A DNA stretch of 64,000 nt, from positions 37,367 to 101,366 of the forward strand of contig JBMNGH010000012.1 of assembly GCA_050949725.1 (NCBI GenBank). The letters are read 5' to 3'. This DNA comes from JBMNGH01 sp050949725. Lineage in GTDB: Bacteria > Bacillota > Thermosediminibacteria > Thermosediminibacterales > Tepidanaerobacteraceae. Under the pieces are notes generated by a model. It did no database searches. It saw nothing but the letters and a program-made list of their open reading frames with translations, and was not told the origin of the DNA. Made by a program: the position numbers and the translations under genes. How positions within the stretch are numbered: position 1 is the stretch's first letter; each line of letters opens with the position of its first letter. Shown here piece by piece: positions 34,267 through 42,804 of the stretch.

Positions 34267-34387
34267 TAAATTGATTTATATTGCATGCATTATATATTAC
34301 AATTTTTTAAATATACTTTATCTATAGATTTTACATATTACCACAAAATTAAAAATAGCTCAAGTACACAATAAGGAGTTGTTCGGT

Positions 34388-35569
34388 TTGGATTATAATT
34401 TTATTTTTAACGAATCCGAAAAAATAAAAGGCCAATTGATTAAATGGAGGAGGCACTTTCATAAGCATCCAGAAACTGAACTAGACTGCTTTGAAACATC
34501 GAAGTTTATTCAACAAGAGCTGAGGAAAATGAATATTGAAGTTAAAACAGGGTTTGCAAAAACAGGTTTGGTAGGAATCATTGAAGGTAAATCTGGAGGT
34601 AAGGTTATAGGTATAAGAGCAGATATGGATGCCTTACCTATTAAAGAGCAGACAGGTCTTCCTTTTGCTTCAGAAAATGAAGGAGTAAGTCATGCATGTG
34701 GCCATGACGGTCACATGGCAATGTGTTTGGGCGTTGCAAAAGTATTATCTGATTACAGGGATAAATTTACAGGCACAATTAAGCTTTTATTTGAGCCTGG
34801 AGAAGAGTACCCGGGCGGAGCTAAATTAATGGTTGAAGATGGTGCATTAGAAAATCCAAAAGTTGATGCAATTATTGGATGCCATATTTATCCGGAAATT
34901 GATACTGGAAAATTCGGTTTGAGATATGGTGCCATGACGGCTAGAAATGATGAATTTACCATTCAGCTCAAAGGCCCCGGAGGGCACGGGGCACACCCTG
35001 ATGAAGTTCCTGACCCAATGATTGCTGCAGGTTTTTTTATTACACAGCTGCAGACTATAGTATCCAGGTTTAAACACCCTGTTGAACCTTTAGTTATTAA
35101 TCTAGGTCATATATTTGCAGAAGGCAGCTACAATGTGATAGTTCAATCAGTTTGCATGAAAGGCACGATCAGGAGCATAGACTACGGACTTAGAAATCAG
35201 GCGATTAACCAGATGGATCAAATATTAAAAGGGCTTAAAACCGCATTTAATGTCGATTATGATTTAAAAATTGTAGATGGAGAGCCACCTCTTTTCTGTG
35301 ATAAAGAACTTACTTCGATAGCTGAAAATATGTTAGTACGATTGTTTGGAAAAGAGAAGACAATAATAATTGAACGGCCATCGATGGGAGCGGAAAATTT
35401 TGCTTTTTATTCCGAAAAGGTTCCCGTTGTTTACCTGAGGATTGGTTCTAGAGATGAAGCTCAAGGTTTCATCAATCCACTGCATTCAGCGAAGTTTAAT
35501 TTTGACGAAAATATTTTACCGCAAGGAATAGCGGTGATCGGTTCGCTTGCTTTGAAATTATTGAAATAA
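34388..35569 (+). CDS. M20 family amidohydrolase (N-acyl amino acid hydrolase type)
   Basis: Enzymes of this M20D group cleave N-acyl bonds of amino acids with one or two metal ions. TTG 34388 is nine bases after AAGGAG. The 393 residues show HKHPETELDCFETS near the start, IRADMDALPI (76-85), the metal ligands C104-G-H-D-G-H109, EPGEEYPGGAK, the dimerisation domain GPGGHGAHPDEVPDP, and SMGAENFAFY at the end. It is the first gene after the sigma-54 promoter and precedes a permease, suggesting release of a free amino acid from an acylated or peptide-like precursor. The substrate is not predictable. Confidence 0.85.
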   Translation: MDYNFIFNESEKIKGQLIKWRRHFHKHPETELDCFETSKFIQQELRKMNIEVKTGFAKTGLVGIIEGKSGGKVIGIRADMDALPIKEQTGLPFASENEGVSHACGHDGHMAMCLGVAKVLSDYRDKFTGTIKLLFEPGEEYPGGAKLMVEDGALENPKVDAIIGCHIYPEIDTGKFGLRYGAMTARNDEFTIQLKGPGGHGAHPDEVPDPMIAAGFFITQLQTIVSRFKHPVEPLVINLGHIFAEGSYNVIVQSVCMKGTIRSIDYGLRNQAINQMDQILKGLKTAFNVDYDLKIVDGEPPLFCDKELTSIAENMLVRLFGKEKTIIIERPSMGAENFAFYSEKVPVVYLRIGSRDEAQGFINPLHSAKFNFDENILPQGIAVIGSLALKLLK

Positions 35570-35623
35570 AATTTCTTTAGTTAAATATTGACGAAAACAC
35601 GATTTTCCTTCTTAATTGTGATT

Positions 35624-35656
35624 CTGCCATATTTTTATGATGTTCAAATATGGCAG
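35624..35656 (+). repeat. 11-bp inverted repeat before the permease
   Basis: CTGCCATATTT and AAATATGGCAG, separated by 11 bases, form a perfect hairpin. No T run follows, so it may be an operator, an RNA-stability element or a processing site. Confidence 0.6.
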
Positions 35657-35693
35657 CTTCCAATATAAAAGACACAAAGAAAGGAGGTGTTAA

Positions 35694-35759
35694 ATGGAAG
35701 CGCTATAAGGATAATTAGGATGGGGTGTAATGCAGAAGAACTGTTACATTATTTATTAA
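35694..35759 (+). other. Two tiny open frames with ribosome sites before the permease
   Basis: AAAGGAGGTG precedes ATG 35694, which opens a four-codon frame (MEAL, stop at 35708). GGGGTG precedes ATG 35730, a nine-codon frame (MQKNCYIIY, stop at 35759) that ends at the permease ribosome site. They may be leader peptides or chance. Confidence 0.35.
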
Positions 35760-35774
35760 GGAGGAAAACATTAT

Positions 35775-37127
35775 ATGTCAACTAATCAACAGAATCTATT
35801 AGAAATCGAACCTCTTAGAAACCTGAATTTTTGGCATATATGGGCACTGGGTGTAGGAGCTGTTGTAGGAGACGGTATATTCCTGCTTTTGGGCCAGGCC
35901 GTAGAGGTGGCAGGGCCAAGCGCGATCTTATCAATATTCATTGCCGGGGTACTTGAACTGTTCTTGCAGTTAACCTTGTCCGAAATGGCCGTTGGCATGC
36001 CCTCAGCAGGCGCATTGGACAAATGGTCGGAAAGATTTTTGGGCGAATGGTGGGGTTATCTCGCCGGCATGTCGTGGGCTATAGCATGGACTCTTATAAG
36101 TATAAGTGTTTGTATAGCGATGGGAAGATTTTTGGCGTATTTTATTCCAATAAACGAACTGGTACTAGCAGCAATATGTGTCACTATATTTTGGTTGCTC
36201 AATGTCCGGGGAGCCCTTGTGGCTGCAACCACACAGCTCTGGATGGTTATTGGTTTAGTCGCAATTATGGTAGGTTTAGCAATTTTTGGGGCACCACATG
36301 CTGTAAAAGGCTTTCCGCAAAACTTTCTCCCGTTTACTCCTAACGGCCTTCAAGCAATGTTTTTAGCCGTTCCGATGGCAAGCTACGCATTCATGGGGAC
36401 TGCATGTTTGTGTACCTCTGGGTCCGAATGTAAAAATATAAGAGACTTACCTAAGGCACTGGTATGGGCTGCAATTACTTTTATAGTTGTGTATACCCTT
36501 TCACTGGTAGTTATGATCGGATCAATAGACTGGAGAACGATGTCTTTAGCAGAGTCGCTTTATGTGACATTTGCTCAGCGAATATTCGGCACTGGCGGGG
36601 CTGCGATAGTTACGGTTGCTGCATGCCTGGCGACTGCAACATGCACTCTGATGGGGACCTTCTACGGATCTTCAAGGATTTTCTATGAAGAAGCCAGGAA
36701 TGGAAAATGGCCCAAAATATTTGGAGAACTTCATCCAAAATATCGCACACCTACCAAGGGATTATTTATAATTTGGCTTGTCAATATCGTTGGTATTGGC
36801 CTTGCAACTTTTAATGTAGACAGCGTATACGTATTCATTACAATGCTATTCCTGTGTGCGTGTTATATAACATATGGTCTATCTATTATTTCTGCAATAC
36901 TCTACAGAAAGCGCTGCCCGGATGAAGTAAAAAAACTTCCTTTCAGAATTCCGGTTCCTTGGCTAACATTTCCAATTGCAATAGTAGGCCTTGGTATATG
37001 TGTTTATTTTGCAGCACTCGATAATCCTGGGTTGATTTATGGTCTTATCGGCTTAGTGGCACCTCTATATCTGTATTATTCAATAGCTGTAAAAAACCGC
37101 AAAAGCGATGCTTCTGTTCCATCCTAG
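35775..37127 (+). CDS. Amino acid permease (APC superfamily)
   Basis: The 450-residue protein has about twelve membrane segments and the APC N-terminal hallmark IWALGVGAVVGDGIFLLLGQAVEVAGPSA. AAGGAGG precedes its ATG. It would import an amino acid or amine, or exchange it for a product. Neighbouring genes (M20 hydrolase, class III aminotransferase, glutamine-synthetase-like enzyme) suggest an amine-bearing substrate such as ornithine, a polyamine or a related compound. The exact substrate is not visible in the sequence. Confidence 0.88.
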   Translation: MSTNQQNLLEIEPLRNLNFWHIWALGVGAVVGDGIFLLLGQAVEVAGPSAILSIFIAGVLELFLQLTLSEMAVGMPSAGALDKWSERFLGEWWGYLAGMSWAIAWTLISISVCIAMGRFLAYFIPINELVLAAICVTIFWLLNVRGALVAATTQLWMVIGLVAIMVGLAIFGAPHAVKGFPQNFLPFTPNGLQAMFLAVPMASYAFMGTACLCTSGSECKNIRDLPKALVWAAITFIVVYTLSLVVMIGSIDWRTMSLAESLYVTFAQRIFGTGGAAIVTVAACLATATCTLMGTFYGSSRIFYEEARNGKWPKIFGELHPKYRTPTKGLFIIWLVNIVGIGLATFNVDSVYVFITMLFLCACYITYGLSIISAILYRKRCPDEVKKLPFRIPVPWLTFPIAIVGLGICVYFAALDNPGLIYGLIGLVAPLYLYYSIAVKNRKSDASVPS

Positions 37128-37168
37128 GATGTATAAATTTATTCTAAAGTGAAAGGAGGTTTAGGACC

Positions 37169-38509
37169 ATGGCCGAAAAAGTTGAACATATAATTGAAAG
37201 AGATGAAAAGGCTTTGGGGTCATCGATGAAAATAAGACTCTTTCCACTGGTCGCCGAAAGTGCAAAGCAAAATATAATTACCGATGTGGACGGAAAAGAA
37301 TATGTTGACTTTACAGCAAACTGGGGAGTAGCAAGTACAGGATACTGCCATCCCAAAGTGGTAGAATCTATAAAAAAACAAGCGGAGAAAAATACTTTTT
37401 CTTCTTATACGACTGTGCTTACTGAATCAGGGGTTGAACTGGCTGAAAGGTTAATCGAGCTGGTACCCGGTGATTTTGAGAAAAAAGTGTGGTTCGGGTT
37501 ATCTGGCTCAGATGCAAATGATTGTATTGCGAAGATGGTACCGTTGGCAACAAAAAGGAACAGGATAATCTCATACTTTGGCGCCTATCACGGTCAGACA
37601 ATGGGCTCCCTATCTATGTCAGGTCATACAGCACAAGCTAAATTTGTCGGTTCGGGGAATGTTGTAAAAATCCCATATCCTTACTGTTACCGATGTGCTT
37701 TTAACAAAAATAGAGAAGACTGTAAATTGGATTGTCTACAATTTTTGGAAGAGCATGTATTCAAAACCGTCTGCCCTCCTGAAGATACTGCTGTTATCAT
37801 AGTAGAAGCCATGCAGTGTGATGGCGGTGATGTAGTGCCTCCTGCAGAATACATGGAAGAACTGGAGAAAATCTGTAAAAAGTACGGTATTTTGCTTGCC
37901 TGTGACGAGGTTAAAATTGGAATAGGAAGGACTGGTAAACTATTTGGATTTGAACACTTTAACCTAACACCTGATGCAGTAGTTTTTGGCAAACCAATAG
38001 CTTCTGGAATGCCGCTCAGCGGTGTAGTTGCAAGAAAAGAAGTTTTAGATGCAGGAATTGCTACACACCTGTTTACGACAGCCGGATGCCCGGTAAGTAC
38101 AGCTGCAGCAAACGCCACGTTGGATGTCATATTAAATGAAGGTCTAATACAGAATGCGTTAGAGATGGGGGAGTATATTAAATCCGGGCTAAATGAACTG
38201 ATGGATCGCTATGAGCTAATAGGTGATATCAGAGGTAAGGGTCTTCTTATAGGAGCGGAATTGGTAAGGTGCAGGGATACAAAAGAGCCTGCAGATAAAG
38301 AAACGGCCAAAATAGTATACAGAGCATTCCAAAAAGGCTTAATTCTATTCTATGTAGGGATAAATTCAAATGTTTTAGAATTTACTCCGCCCCTGACAAT
38401 GAACAGGAAGGACGCTGATAGAGGTTTGCAGATATTAGACGAATCGATTTCAGATGTATTAAAAGGAAAAGTTTCTGATGAAGAAATGTCAAGATATGCA
38501 GGATGGTAG
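37169..38509 (+). CDS. Class III (omega) aminotransferase
   Basis: This PLP enzyme of the 4-aminobutyrate/ornithine group has 446 residues. The PLP lysine is K275 in VFGKPIASGMPLSGV, and other landmarks are FGLSGSDANDCIAK, YFGAYHGQTMGSLS, IVEAMQCDGGDVVPP and ACDEVKIGIGRTGK. A Cys-rich stretch, YPYCYRCAFNKNREDCKLDC, is shared with GABA aminotransferase relatives. It probably removes a terminal amino group from the imported substrate or its gamma-glutamyl derivative. It is clearly different from RocD encoded nearby. Confidence 0.88.
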   Translation: MAEKVEHIIERDEKALGSSMKIRLFPLVAESAKQNIITDVDGKEYVDFTANWGVASTGYCHPKVVESIKKQAEKNTFSSYTTVLTESGVELAERLIELVPGDFEKKVWFGLSGSDANDCIAKMVPLATKRNRIISYFGAYHGQTMGSLSMSGHTAQAKFVGSGNVVKIPYPYCYRCAFNKNREDCKLDCLQFLEEHVFKTVCPPEDTAVIIVEAMQCDGGDVVPPAEYMEELEKICKKYGILLACDEVKIGIGRTGKLFGFEHFNLTPDAVVFGKPIASGMPLSGVVARKEVLDAGIATHLFTTAGCPVSTAAANATLDVILNEGLIQNALEMGEYIKSGLNELMDRYELIGDIRGKGLLIGAELVRCRDTKEPADKETAKIVYRAFQKGLILFYVGINSNVLEFTPPLTMNRKDADRGLQILDESISDVLKGKVSDEEMSRYAGW

Positions 38510-38574
38510 AAGCAAAAACGTAATGATTTTTTCTTGAAATCAACTAATTTTTTTTAGATGGAGGTATTGTTTTA

Positions 38575-39915
38575 ATGACAAAAGAAGAAATCTTAAAATC
38601 GGTTCGGGAAAACGATCTAAAAATGGTCAGATTTTTGTATATTGATAATGATGGAATCGTCAGGGGTTATCAGGCGAACAGAAAGGCTCTTGAAAACGAT
38701 TTAGACTCAGGCCATTATATAGCTGCAGCAATGCCGTTTTTTACAGCATTCGATGATGTTATCCCTAATGAGAAATACGGAGGTCCGATTGGGGAGTATG
38801 TAATAGTCCCAGATTTGAATTCGTTCAAAGTACTTCCCTATGCTCGAGCAAACGGTGCTGTCATATGTGATATAAGGGATATTGACAGAAATCCGGTTAG
38901 CATATGTGCCAGGACAAAATTAAAAGAAATACTTAATAAGCTCGATTATGAAGTCTGTGCTTGTTTTGAAAACGAATTCTATTTTGTTATCAAAAAAGAA
39001 GACGGCACAGTAATTCCTTTCGATGACAGCATGTGCTTTACAACGAAGGGCATGAATACAGCAAATGAAATAATATTAGAAATTGTCGATGCTTTGGAGC
39101 AGCAGGGAATGGAAGTAGAAAAATACTATCCAGAATACGGCCCCGGGCAGCAGGAATTGGTTATTAAGTACAGACCGGCACTTGAGGCAGCTGATAATCA
39201 AATATATTTTAGAGAGACTGTTCGGGCTATTGCACTTAAACATGGCATAATAGCATCATTTATGCCTAAACCGTTTGCAAACAAATCTGGTTGTGGATGT
39301 CATATAAATTTGAGTTGCTGGAAGGATGGCAAAAACCTGTTTTTCAATAACGTAGACAACCACTTGAGCCGATTTGGTTACTATTTTGCCGGGGGTATTC
39401 TAAAACATATAAATTCAATATGCGCATTTACAAATCCCACAATTACATCATATAAAAGGATAATTCCTCATAACTGGGCTTCAGCATTCGCTGCAATTGG
39501 ATTTAATAATAAAGAAGTTGCCCTACGAATACCTACCACCCAGTATGGTCATGGAGAAAAAACAGCAAGAATAGAATATAAACCAGCGGATTGCGCTGCA
39601 CAACCCTATCTGGCCCTTGCGGCATTAATAGTTGCCGGTAATGAAGGGGTTAAACAGCAAATAGACGGGAAAAAATTAGCGCTTGAGAAAGATCCTGCTA
39701 ACTTAACAGAGGAACAAAGAGATCAGCTGGGGATATATAGACTGCCCAAGACCCTGGAAGAAGCCATTAACAGTCTTGAACAGGATGAGCTGTTCAGGGA
39801 ATTTTTCGGAGACGAAATGATAGATGCGTATATTCAAATGAAGAGACAGGCCTGGGAAGAATATATGTTACATGTTACACAATGGGAAGTTGACAAGTAT
39901 TTGGATATATTTTAA
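38575..39915 (+). CDS. Glutamine synthetase-like ligase (PuuA/FluG type)
   Basis: The 446-residue protein has the glutamine synthetase fold: beta-grasp N-terminus, ENEFYFVI, a metal-site GCGCHINLS, YKRIIPHNWASAFAAIGF and TARIEYKPADCAAQPYLALAAL. It lacks the adenylylation-site features of GlnA and is closer to the group that gamma-glutamylates amines (PuuA, SpuI) or to FluG/NodGS C-terminal domains. The next gene encodes an amidohydrolase of the type fused to this domain in FluG. I infer glutamylation of an amine substrate, to be reopened or processed by the neighbours. Confidence 0.85.
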   Translation: MTKEEILKSVRENDLKMVRFLYIDNDGIVRGYQANRKALENDLDSGHYIAAAMPFFTAFDDVIPNEKYGGPIGEYVIVPDLNSFKVLPYARANGAVICDIRDIDRNPVSICARTKLKEILNKLDYEVCACFENEFYFVIKKEDGTVIPFDDSMCFTTKGMNTANEIILEIVDALEQQGMEVEKYYPEYGPGQQELVIKYRPALEAADNQIYFRETVRAIALKHGIIASFMPKPFANKSGCGCHINLSCWKDGKNLFFNNVDNHLSRFGYYFAGGILKHINSICAFTNPTITSYKRIIPHNWASAFAAIGFNNKEVALRIPTTQYGHGEKTARIEYKPADCAAQPYLALAALIVAGNEGVKQQIDGKKLALEKDPANLTEEQRDQLGIYRLPKTLEEAINSLEQDELFREFFGDEMIDAYIQMKRQAWEEYMLHVTQWEVDKYLDIF

Positions 39916-39987
39916 TCATCTCCGAGCTGATATTTTAAGGCAACTTCTAAGTTAATAAATTGTGTTGTTTAGTCTAGAAAACCTAAT

Positions 39988-40022
39988 GTGGGGTTGAGAT
40001 CATTTTATTGTTTCAACCCCAC
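39988..40022 (+). terminator. Hairpin between the GS-like and amidohydrolase genes
   Basis: GTGGGGTTGA and TCAACCCCAC form a perfect 10-bp stem with a 15-base loop. Only CGTGTTT follows, so termination may be partial. Confidence 0.45.
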
Positions 40023-40054
40023 CGTGTTTAAAATAAGTTGAGGAGGGTGCATAA

Positions 40055-41149
40055 ATGTACCTAAATGATATACCGGTTATTGACAGCCATTGTCATTTTT
40101 TTAATCTGAAATACAAAAAATTAAAACTACATAAACTGCTTTCACTTTCACTGGAGAACTGGGATGAAGAAGTGTTAAAAGAGACGGTTTTATATAAAAG
40201 GGTCATAAGAGATATGGCTGATTTATTTGGTATAGACCCAAACGAAGATGCTGTTTTACAAAAAAGAGATGATTTTTGCAATAACAAGTACGATGAATAT
40301 ATAAATTTGTTACTAGAAAAAGGTCGGATAAAAGGACTATTGATAGATATTGGTTATAAACCTGCTGAGGTTGAGTTGGAAAGTTTCAAGAAATCTGTTC
40401 CAGCCCAAATAAAGTATGTTTATAGAATAGAAACCTTAGTCGACCAATTTTGGACCAGAAAAGGTGAATTCGATGAAATGTACAACGAGTTCATCAAAAA
40501 AACAGAAAATGCGATAAAAAATGGTGCTGTAGCATTAAAAAGCATAATTGGCTATAGGACAGGGCTTGGTGTAAATCAGGTATCGTACAATGAAGCCAAA
40601 AAAGCTCTTGTTGAAAATAATGAAAAGGCTTTTAGGGATTTTTTCTTTAATGAGACAATAAAGACATGTAAGAAATTTGACATTCCCTTCCAGGTTCACG
40701 CCTCGTTCGGTGAATCTAATTGCAACCTTTTAAACAACAATCCTCTAATGCTAAAAAAGGTGCTTGATAATGAAGAATATAAAAAAGTAGCATTTGTACT
40801 TGTGCATGGTGGTTTTCCATACAGTTTTGAAGCCGGATACTTCGCTGCAATGTATCCAAATGTGTATTTAGATTTTTCAGAAATGATACCATGGCTGACT
40901 TTTGAATCAAAGGATGCGATAAAGAAAGTGTTAGACATGGCTCCATTTAATAAAATAATGTACGGTTCTGATGGTTTTGTTTCACCGGAACTTCATTTTC
41001 TAGGTGTTCAATTTGCCAAATCAGTAGTTGCGGAAATTATTGAGGAACTTATTCAACAAAGATTAATGACAAAACTAGAAGGATATAGCTTGGCTGAAAA
41101 TATTTTCTATAAAAATGCTATTAATGTCTTTGGATTTAACATGGTATAA
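40055..41149 (+). CDS. TIM-barrel amidohydrolase, FluG N-terminal type
   Basis: The 364-residue protein belongs to the amidohydrolase-2 superfamily. Metal ligands appear in VIDSHCHFF (D10, H12, H14), QVHASFG, FVLVHGGFPYSFEAGY and MYGSDGF. GAGGAGGG precedes the ATG. In fungal FluG and plant NodGS this kind of domain is fused in front of a glutamine-synthetase-like domain; here the two are separate neighbours in reverse order. It may hydrolyse or decarboxylate a product of the GS-like enzyme. No exact reaction can be given. Confidence 0.82.
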   Translation: MYLNDIPVIDSHCHFFNLKYKKLKLHKLLSLSLENWDEEVLKETVLYKRVIRDMADLFGIDPNEDAVLQKRDDFCNNKYDEYINLLLEKGRIKGLLIDIGYKPAEVELESFKKSVPAQIKYVYRIETLVDQFWTRKGEFDEMYNEFIKKTENAIKNGAVALKSIIGYRTGLGVNQVSYNEAKKALVENNEKAFRDFFFNETIKTCKKFDIPFQVHASFGESNCNLLNNNPLMLKKVLDNEEYKKVAFVLVHGGFPYSFEAGYFAAMYPNVYLDFSEMIPWLTFESKDAIKKVLDMAPFNKIMYGSDGFVSPELHFLGVQFAKSVVAEIIEELIQQRLMTKLEGYSLAENIFYKNAINVFGFNMV

Positions 41150-41302
41150 AAATTCGACTTTTAGGCCTTTGGCGTATGAAGACCAAATATTTAACCATTT
41201 TATCGATTTCCTCAGATTTCCTCAAGCCGATGTATTCTTACGAAAAGAATTTACCGTTCATTTTAGGAATTAGATGATTCAATTACCAGGGGAGGGGGAA
41301 AC

Positions 41303-42463
41303 TTGCATTTTGGAACCGTTAGACCTACTCGGGAAGAGATCAACTTGGATTACCTTGAGCATAATTTCAAGGAAATACGACGAATCACGGACAAAAACGC
41401 AACAATATGTGCAGTCTTAAAATCTGATGGATATGGAATGGGAGCGTATGAAGCAGCGAAAGTTTTATTATCTTGTGGTGCATCATATCTGGCGGTGGCT
41501 TTTTTAGATGAAGCATTAGCTTTGCGCAATAGAGGGATAGATGCTCCAATACTCATATTAGGATATACCCCTGAAGAGCAATTTGATAAAGTTATAGGAA
41601 ACGATTTAACCCAAACGGTTTATTGTTTAAAATTAGCTGAGAAATTATCAAATGTTGCACAACGAATGAGTAAAAAGGCAAAAATCCACATAAAAATAGA
41701 TTCCGGAATGGGCAGACTAGGTTTTCAGGCTCAACCTTTAAATATAGCAGAGATAAAAAAACTGTTTAATTATAAAGGCTTGGAAATAGAAGGTATATAC
41801 ACTCATTTTGCAAAGGCTGATGAAAATGACATACAATTTACCTACGAACAGTTCACAAATTTCTTAAAGGTTGTTAATATTTTAGATGAAGAGGGCTTTC
41901 GAATACCCATTAAGCATGCAGCAAACAGTGCCGCTATAATACAGTTTCCTGATACACATCTTGATATGGTCAGGGCAGGGATTATTCTCTTTGGCCTTTA
42001 CCCGGACAGCGTAAACAGGGACAAAGCCAGGTTGCGTCCCGTAATGACATTCAAAACCCAGGTTTCATGTGTGAAGCGTTTGCCTAAGGGTAGGTCTATT
42101 AGTTATGGGGGTATATTTATAACAAGACACGATAGTGTTGTCGCAACTTTACCTGTAGGTTACGCTGACGGGTATTCCCGAAGATTATCTTCTCGTGGAA
42201 ACGTAATCGTTAAAGGAAAAAGGGCTCCAATAATCGGTCGCATTTGTATGGATCAATGCATGATTGATGTAACTCATATAGAAGGGGTTAAGATTGGCGA
42301 TGAGGTGATACTTATCGGTAGTATGGGTGATGAAACTATAACAGTAGATGATGTTGCAAATACCATTGGCACTGTGAGAGATGAAATAGTCAACGGTGTA
42401 TCCAGAAGAGTTCCCAGAGTGTATAAAAAAAATAATAAAATAATCCATGTTAAAGGAATGTAA
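41303..42463 (+). CDS. Alanine racemase family enzyme, copy 1 (ornithine or alanine racemase)
   Basis: This PLP fold-III racemase has 386 residues, starting at TTG after GGGAGGGGG. The N-terminal barrel carries K40 in AVLKSDGYGMGAYEAAK; this is atypical, as ordinary alanine racemases have KANAYGHG here. The C-terminal domain has the catalytic Tyr region LPVGYADGYSRRLSS and MDQCMIDVT. It is clearly paralogous to the gene at 49,716. The changed PLP-lysine motif and the placement before the ornithine genes make ornithine racemase one possibility, and the second copy the ordinary or D-Ala-recycling one; the reverse is also possible. Confidence 0.85.
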   Translation: MHFGTVRPTREEINLDYLEHNFKEIRRITDKNATICAVLKSDGYGMGAYEAAKVLLSCGASYLAVAFLDEALALRNRGIDAPILILGYTPEEQFDKVIGNDLTQTVYCLKLAEKLSNVAQRMSKKAKIHIKIDSGMGRLGFQAQPLNIAEIKKLFNYKGLEIEGIYTHFAKADENDIQFTYEQFTNFLKVVNILDEEGFRIPIKHAANSAAIIQFPDTHLDMVRAGIILFGLYPDSVNRDKARLRPVMTFKTQVSCVKRLPKGRSISYGGIFITRHDSVVATLPVGYADGYSRRLSSRGNVIVKGKRAPIIGRICMDQCMIDVTHIEGVKIGDEVILIGSMGDETITVDDVANTIGTVRDEIVNGVSRRVPRVYKKNNKIIHVKGM

Positions 42464-42552
42464 CCATAAGTTAATATTACATTTGATAAAACCGAAGCTT
42501 TTATTTAAGTCTCAAATTAAACATTTTTTTTTTGCATAAAATGAGCACATCA

Positions 42553-42617
42553 GCAAAATTTTTTGCAGTTCATGTAAATACACCGGTATTTAAGAATTTT
42601 ACTGCAAAAAATTTTGC
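42553..42617. promoter_or_regulatory. 17-bp inverted repeat, possible activator sites
   Basis: GCAAAATTTTTTGCAGT (42553-42569) and its exact reverse complement (42601-42617) are separated by 31 bases. Each arm is itself nearly palindromic (GCAAAA...TTTTGC), so this may be two binding sites with centres 48 bases apart, 70-135 bases upstream of a sigma-54 promoter. Confidence 0.65.
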
Positions 42618-42686
42618 CCCATTTTATTATAAAAAAAGTGATGTCTTGCTTATAACTTTAGGAAGTTTGAAGGGTTAGGCCCAGTA

Positions 42687-42702
42687 TGGCACGGTTTTTG
42701 CA
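42687..42702 (+). promoter_or_regulatory. Sigma-54 promoter of the ord-ort-ora operon
   Basis: TGGCAC-N5-TTGCA is a near-perfect -24/-12 element, 103 bases before ord. The 340-base gap between the racemase gene and ord holds this promoter and the inverted repeat; no gene was seen. Confidence 0.85.
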
Positions 42703-42804
42703 TATAATTATCAACAAAAGCATGTAAATCAATTTTTCATTAAATATAATTAAGTTTATTTTAGATAACATTAATTAAAATATTGATACTTGGGAGTGAT
42801 TTAT

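Noticed and set aside
42612..42625. TTTTGCCCCATTTT shared with 31,757-31,770
   Set aside because: Two copies of a 14-base AT-rich word in 64 kb, with no common position relative to genes; too little to call a regulatory site.
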